Shown here piece after piece: positions 58,067-64,000 of a stretch of DNA of 64,000 bases. Position 1 is the stretch's first letter, and each line of letters starts with the position of its first letter. A program made the translations under genes and the position numbers. Source of the DNA: Glycine soja (lineage: Eukaryota > Streptophyta > Magnoliopsida > Fabales > Fabaceae); contig NC_041018.1 of the NCBI RefSeq assembly GCF_004193775.1, positions 35,284,913 to 35,348,912 on the forward strand, given 5' to 3'. The notes under the pieces are model-generated. The model was not told where the DNA came from. It ran no database searches and saw only the letters and a program-made list of their open reading frames with translations.

Positions 58067-59250
58067 TGTCAGATCCTAATTTTATCCAGGGACTATCATT
58101 CGCTAACGTTTTGATTCTCGCTAGCCGAATTGAGCTGTTCGACATCAGTTGCCGCGCAAGACGAAAGATTATTCGATGTTTCGGTAAAGAATGCGGAAAA
58201 TACCTAAAGAGGAGGGCAAAAGGGTCATTTTAAGCTTTTTTCTAACCCTTGGCTCTCCTAAGCTTGCCTCTGGCTTGCCTGGCCCCCAAATACTTAGGGG
58301 TGAAGTAACCAGCTCGCCTGGACGAGCAAGGTTACTTCAGGTTGAAGCAACAACTTGCCTGGGCGAGCTCCAGATCCACCAAACCCCCTCGTGAAAGGGT
58401 TCTGCTTTCAAACATTGAGACATTTAAGTGAAAATCAGAGAGAAGGAGAAGAAAAAAGAGAAAAACGAGGTCGAGGCACTACCGAATTGCGACTGTAATC
58501 GACTTCTACATCGTTCTTCGTTCAGTGTTCTTCGTTCGTCATCCGGTTAGTATTTATTTTAAGGATTTGGATACAATCTATGCACCCTTAGGGGTCCTAT
58601 TTGTTGCTTTGCACATCTTCATCTCATTCTTCAACCATCAGTAATCTCTTTTCTTCTTGTAAAGTGAGTTTTGACTAATCATTTACATCACAAATCATCT
58701 TTTATTGAGATTGAAAATTAATAAGTGAAACCAAGATGAAATTAGCATGTAATTGAGTTTTTTGTCCATAAAAGTTACTTGAATCCGTTCAAGGTCCAAC
58801 GCCTTAACGGTCTCTTTTATTTTTGTTGGTTAAATTGAACCTTCAAAAGTTTAAAATCAACTCAACGCACAAATTTCTTACTTTTAAAGAACTACGTAGG
58901 TCTGGGTTTCTCATCGCACTTGAGGATACGTAGGAGCAAGGGCAACGCTCTTGTCGATCCCAAAAAATAAAAAAATATAAAAAAGGGAAAATAAGTAAAT
59001 ATAGAAGTCACAATTTTGCACATTCGATTAAAGGCTACCATCTCTTGTGACGGACGCGTGGGGTGCTAATACCTTCCCCGTGCGTAAAAAACTCCCGAAC
59101 CCTTATTCTTAAAATTCGAAACCCCATTTTTTTGTTTTTTCTAATGTTTTCCTCGAATAAACATTGGTGACGACTCTCGCACGTTTTCTTTTTTGGAAGA
59201 CACACCCTTGAATCTCGCCTCGCCCTTCCGCCGAAGGGTAGGTTGCAACA
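58067..59250 (+). repeat. 5' LTR of the second Ogre-like element
   Basis: Begins TGTCAGATCCTAATTTTATC (compare TGTCATGTCCTAATTTCG in the first element) and ends GTAGGTTGCAACA. It contains TTCTTCGTTCAGTGTTCTTC, GAACTACGTAGGTCTGGGTT and the ACACCCTTGAATCTCGCCTC end block shared with the first LTR. About 1,184 bp, shorter than its relative. The PBS just after it reads TTAGCGACTCC, with the second base changed from G to A relative to a tRNA-Arg match. Confidence 0.8.
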
Positions 59251-60248
59251 GTTAGCGACTCCACTAGGGACTTTTGTTAGAGAGTTAAGCCATTTAATCT
59301 GTGTGCAATATTTATCGTGACCTTTTTCTTCATTTTTGTTTCCCCTTCTTTCTTTTATGTTCTTATGTTCATGTAACTCTTTTTATGTGCTTTGGTATTT
59401 GGTGTGGATGTTTACCTATTACATGCATATTTAGAAATGTTTGTTTGTTCTATACACACATGGCACCTACACCTTTGCACACACAGAGTTATTGGGCCCT
59501 ATACCCAGGTCTGTAGAGACATAGGAAGTGGAGGTTGATGTGTGGTCATGCTGGGTCTCTGACTCGCTTGATGACAATGAAGCCTCATCTAGAGTTTTTC
59601 TCTTTGATGATATGTTGTCGCTGGTAGTCCATACGGCCACAATGTTTGATATCAAAGAGAATGATATCTCTTGAAACCTTTGAAAGTTATGTGCGACCAC
59701 CCTTAGGAGTTGTCACTAAATAGCAAACCTTTAGTCCCTCCCATTAGGTTCCTAAAATAGGGGCACAGAACAAACACTATGTTTTGTTGCCTTGATATCA
59801 CCATGCATATCTTTATGATGTCGTGATTGTGTGCGTCATTCCTATGTTTGCCATGTTGTTATGTCATTTCGGCATTAATTTATTGCGTTATCATGCTCAT
59901 TCGTCTAGTATGTTTCTTTTTGTGCTACCAACCACATGCTCTCATGCATGTATACTCATGCCGTGTCATCACTCATGCATCGCATTTGTCTCGTCATCTT
60001 TGTCACGGGAAGCCGGAAGGTCCGCATCGCCTTCTTAATTGCATGCATCGGGCACCATGGTAATGACTGCGAACGAACCATGATACCTAATGCATTACGG
60101 GTAAGAAGGGATGGTCTTTTGGACTCTTGTGTCCGTAGATAAATGCATCTTGTCATGCATAGCATAAACATTCCCTGGTGCATTCATCATACCTCCTCTA
60201 TGATAGGGTGTCGAAGTATTGATCATCAAAATTTTCATTCTAGCAAAC
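59251..60248 (+). other. PBS and leader of the second Ogre-like element
   Basis: Starts with the PBS-like GTTAGCGACTCCACTAGGGA. It contains TTATTGGGCCCTATACCCAG, CTCATCTAGAGTTTTTCTCT and CCTAAAATAGGGGCACAGAA, each of which is found inverted at 54.3-54.7 kb. The later half (59,800-60,240) is rich in CATGCAT-like words. Confidence 0.65.
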
Positions 60249-61122
60249 ATGGGGTCGAACCAACCGCCTTTTTTTTAAAAAAAGGTTTTATCATGTCAAA
60301 GTTAAGAGCCTAGAACTAGCCAGCTTGCGAGAGCTAGGGCAGCGAACGGATCAAGTTTGACATCAAGCCTTCCACAAGGCATATGGGAAAATCTGGGATT
60401 TGGCCATGATAGAAGTGTCTGTTGAAGCTATCGCATCCCTCGCTCAGTTTATGACCAGTCGCTCAGATGCTTCACGTTTGGGGACTTCCGATTAGTACCA
60501 ACCATAGAAGAGTTTGAAGGGATCTTGGGATGCCCGCTAGGAGAAAGGAAGCCATATCTTTTTTCCAAATTCTACCCTTCCATGGCAAGAGTAGCAAAAG
60601 TGGTCAAGATCTCGACACAAGAGTTAGACCGAGTGAAGCAAAACAGGAATGGGGTGATAGGGATACCAAGGAAGTGCTTGGAGGAAAGGGTCGAAGCTTT
60701 GGCAGATCAGGGAGAGTGGACTTCATTCATTGATATATTAGCACTGTTGGTGTTTGGGACCATACTCATGCATATGACACATTCCACCTGAGATGCGAAA
60801 AGAGCAGTGCAAGAATTGTCTGTTGTACGCCTGCTCTTTATGTGTGGTTGGTCTCACACGTTTTTCGTCATGAAGGTAGACCTGTCTGTCCCCTACAAGA
60901 TCATCACATATGTGCCGAAAAGGAAAAAATAAATTGGGAGGAACTCTTGACATGTATGATAGGAGTGTCTGTTAGTTGATTCCCCCGATGGAAAGAAGGA
61001 TGGACCGAAGTGTTGTGCTGGTGTGAAGGATTCCCAAACGTCCCCTTGATGGGAACAATGAGTTGTATTAATTATAATCCCATACTAGCTTATAAAAGTC
61101 TTGCGAAAAAGTTGTTTGATTA
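60249..61122 (+). pseudogene. ORF1 of the second Ogre-like element, truncated and broken
   Basis: ATG at 60,249 (MGSNQ) aligns with the start of ORF1 in the first element. Recognisable are QAFHKAYGKIWDLAM, ASLAQF, CFTFGDFRLVPTIEEFEG, LGCPLGERKPYLFSKFYPSM, LDRVKQNRNGVIGIPRK, WTSFIDILALLVFGTIL, RCEKSSARIVCCTPALYVWL and SCINYNPILAYKSL. Frameshifts occur near 60,285 and 60,450, stops near 60,340 and 60,979, and an internal deletion near 60,765 removes the part corresponding to FPNMDGLVDLAAIDAF. The coiled-coil half is missing. Confidence 0.75.
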
Positions 61123-64000
61123 ACGTGTGCTGTTGTCTTGAAGGTTCATGATTGCCTGCAAACCCACCCCGTATATACTTATATGATATCCTCAAGCAAG
61201 CAAAAGACAGTGACTAAATAATACTACTATCTAGGGAACACACACAATGCTGACTTTTTACAGTTTTGCAACATTACTATTATCTGAAATTACTTTTCAT
61301 CAACTTACTCATTTGATTGCTCCACCTCGTGCTTGGGACTTTGGTCTCTAACACTCCATCTCAAAAAAGGAAACCAAATAAAATCAGATCTATTAGAGAA
61401 AAACAAAACAAAATCCTTGTGGTGTTATATCCCTCATTATAGTATAAGACTGCGACGAGTCTGCCATAATTATGAAATGGTCCCAAAATTAGGGTAAATT
61501 CCTAGCACACTTTGGAATCGTACACGTTTGGAACCAAATTCAAAATGCATTTGCCGTTAGCTAGCTGTGAGATGCATAGTCATAGAACACTCCAGCGCAC
61601 CTCCTAAGTTTGGGGGGTCACCCACTATGCTGTATATGTTTACACCTTATACCACCTCCTCTTAATCACATCACATACTCTGTCAATAAATATTTTTTTT
61701 AATTTCTTAATTAATGTTAAAACATACTGGTTAATATTTGTCTAATGATAATATTCTTAAAATATTTAATTAAGAAATAAAAAAAGGAAAATTTTCATTG
61801 GAACATACCTATTTATTAGTTCATTAATTTTGATTGAAAATGTATGCAAGGAAACTAATCTCTCAACACCCCAACTAAAGAGAATAGATTGGAAATAATC
61901 ATATGAAAAATTTCAATAGTGCATGTTAGGAAGCAGACAAAGCGTTACTGACTTTGGATGGAGGTCACGCGCCACAGAAGATTGCGCTTTGCATTAAAAG
62001 AAGAGCAAGAGGGTTTTAATTTCAATCTGCAATCATGAGCCTAACTTGATGTTCAGAGAGCTCGTGGAGCCTAGAAAGAAAGAAAGAAAGATACGTACAC
62101 CCATCTGCCTCACTCACCCACATATGGCTATGTATTGTATTATTAGCAAATAAATAACGCGAATAACCCAAAGCACCTTTGTTTTCTTTCAATCAAATTT
62201 GCAATAAGTCTGGCATGCGTGGAGCTAAAGCTGAAGCCAGCCTCGGACACTGATTTACATATGTACCTATCTTTAATTTCCAGTTTATCATATCTATGCC
62301 AATCAAACCAAGTAACTAACAAAACATGTAAATATAATTAGCTATACCCATGGCAGATTTCAAATCAAATGATAAAAACCTAAACTTTGATTTGAAAAGG
62401 AATAGAATTTCTTTTTATTGAAATCCCATCTCATCCCGAGAGAGGATCTTGTCATCAAGTCTCCCACTAGACCGATCCACGAGGAAAAATGAAAACTTTG
62501 AGCATTAACAGATCAAAGGAAGCAAGGAAGAGATTAGGGTTTTTTCTTGAAGATCAATTATTTTACCAGCCCAATTGTCAAGGTAAGATCTCATGAACTC
62601 ATGGCCAATTGCCAAGATGAGTGATAGATTTGTGCCACATAATTCTAAAATCTGGTTATGATGAATTAATTGCTCCCTAAAGGTAGAACAAATGATTAGT
62701 GCCAAATAATTTTATTTTTTGGAATAATGCTATAGCTAGGTATAAGTGAGTATCAAAACACTTCAGGTGCCTAAGAAATTCAATCTCAGATTAGCTCAAG
62801 CTTATAAGTGAGGCCTTGGGAGAGGATTATGTCTCTAGGTTTTTTATTCGGTTGATTGAAGTGGTATAATTGGCATATATTCATGTTGGCAGCTTTTAAG
62901 GGTGTTCATAGCTAGCCTTGGTCAAATCTTTCAATATATTTCTTGATATTCCAAAAATGAGTTTTGACCTCCATGATATTTTCTATATTTAATGGAAATT
63001 AAACTGTTATTGTAGACATGTTGGTCTACACTAATGCTATAAAATTCATATCTAGAGACATTTCTATCGGTGTAGTAGTTAATTGATGTATATTTATATC
63101 ATAATATATCATATTGTTAGTATGAGCTCACCATCACAAACAATTTAATTTTTGTAAGAGAGAAATTATACTGAGTTAATCTTAACACATGACACTTGTT
63201 TATTAGAAAAATGACTTTTTTTTCTATTGTTATTAATTTAATGTTGAACAGTGTCATAAAGTTACCACTATGATTTTTTTTAAATGTTTCATGCCACAAG
63301 AGATTGGAATTTGTCTTTCATGCCTGGCTTCTCATTTGGTTTACAAATACTAACTATACTTTTTTTAGAGAGCAAATACTAACCATGCTTACTTTTCTTT
63401 TTACCAAAGAGAATCAGTATTTTTCCATTTCAACATAACTGTTTCATGTTATATTATATTTTACTACTGAAACAATAATCTGGAGGATATGCAACAACTG
63501 AAGGAATTACAGGATGAGCTCCTGGATGAAGCATCCACGTAAGCGAGAAATTCTCCTCTTTTTGTTTTTCTCTTTTTATGCTTTCAGCTAATTAACATTT
63601 TGTGTTCTGTTATGGATTTGCAAGTTTATGTACTTAATATATCTCTATATGGACTCACAGATGGTTCAAAATGGTGAGCACAAATGTTCAAGGAAATGTA
63701 AGGTTCCTGTCATGGAAGAGAAAACTTCCGAGGGGAGATAATGTATTGAATCTCTTTGTTGAACTTAGATAACTCAAAAAACAGGTTTCAATTGGCATTT
63801 CCATTTTATATAGTACATAAGTTTTCTATATTCAAAGCCCTTTGTTGTTTTTAATTTTACCCTTGATTCCTTCTATTATTGATAAACGTCCAAACTAATC
63901 AATAATCATGTTTAGGAAGACTCCCAAGTTGGAGGCAAATCTCACTGCACAATTGTCTTTTGTCTTTGCCGAGGTATGTTATTAGTATCTTTCACATTAT
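61123..64000. other. AT-rich sequence, mostly unassigned
   Basis: No gene is confidently seen. An (AAAG)n run lies near 62,074-62,092. The last 500 bases hold exon-like pieces listed separately. Confidence 0.45.
63488..63975 (+). other. Possible exon fragments of an unrecognised gene
   Basis: An open stretch reading EDMQQLKELQDELLDEAS ends at a donor-like CCAC|GTAAGC (about 63,539). After TCACAG (63,660) the frame can continue as TWFKMVSTNVQGNVRFLSWK to a stop near 63,768. A third open piece (ACTCCCAAGTTGGAGGCAAA onward) ends at a donor-like GAG|GTATGT near 63,973. I do not recognise the protein. It could be the start of a gene continuing past the window or a decayed fragment. Confidence 0.25.

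Larger units (their letters stand above)
58067..61122 (+). mobile_element. Second Ogre-like retrotransposon, plus strand, truncated
   Basis: 5' LTR (58,067-59,250), PBS-like GTTAGCGACTCC, a leader similar to the inverted leader of the first element, then ORF1 that breaks off at about 61,122. Gag and everything downstream are absent. The element is oriented away from the first one, so the two 5' halves are head-to-head with about 1.4 kb between the LTRs. Confidence 0.8.

Overview
The window reads as a gene-poor, AT-rich, repeat-dominated stretch of a plant nuclear genome, most likely a legume and probably Glycine (soybean or wild soybean). The reasons are the foldback MITEs, the long LTRs carrying GTAATCGATTACC palindromes, the Mutator-like (MULE) and Ogre/Tat-like families, a MIR396 hairpin and a legume-type hybrid proline-rich protein gene. 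The species call rests on recognition of these families, not on a database search.

Layout. 1-831 is the 3' end of a Ty3/gypsy chromovirus with its LTR. 832-13,760 is AT-rich DNA with a candidate solo LTR (1900-2095), foldback MITE-like repeats and microsatellites. 13,760-13,905 (minus strand) is a well-formed MIR396 precursor. 14,912-15,394 is a broken copy of a PYR/PYL abscisic-acid receptor gene. 15,395-27,355 is again gene-poor, with hAT-like and MITE-like repeats and short tandem duplications.

27,365-37,726 is a complete but dead Mutator-like transposon bounded by a 9-bp target duplication (TTTGCATAT). On the plus strand it carries a decayed plant-mobile-domain (PMD/MAIN-like) gene and a second conserved ORF. 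On the minus strand it carries a transposase whose C-terminal part is an OTU-type protease domain with the catalytic Cys changed to Tyr. A solo LTR (32,792-35,044, duplication ACAAC) sits inside the transposase, and a hAT-type non-autonomous element (34,341-34,953, duplication ATTAAGAA) sits inside that LTR. This gives three datable insertion layers.

The only intact protein-coding gene I support is a small secreted 8-cysteine hybrid proline-rich protein at 40,815-41,195 (minus). A decayed Au-type SINE follows at 42.8-43.0 kb. About 43.8-56.6 kb is a large minus-strand Ogre/Tat-like LTR retrotransposon. It has its 5' LTR, primer-binding site, an extra ORF upstream of gag and gag, but no recognisable pol, and a 3' region built of tandem arrays (24, 70, 129 and 187 bp units). 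A related element in the opposite orientation begins at 58,067 and is truncated at about 61.1 kb, so two Ogre 5' halves lie head-to-head. 61.1-64 kb is mostly unassigned.

Functionally there is one live small RNA locus and one live protein gene. Everything else recognised is mobile DNA or its debris. The structures most worth a second look are the nested MULE with PMD and OTU modules, the array of nine consecutive short hairpins in the solo LTR, and the 24-bp minisatellite whose unit is itself a small stem-loop with paired substitutions.
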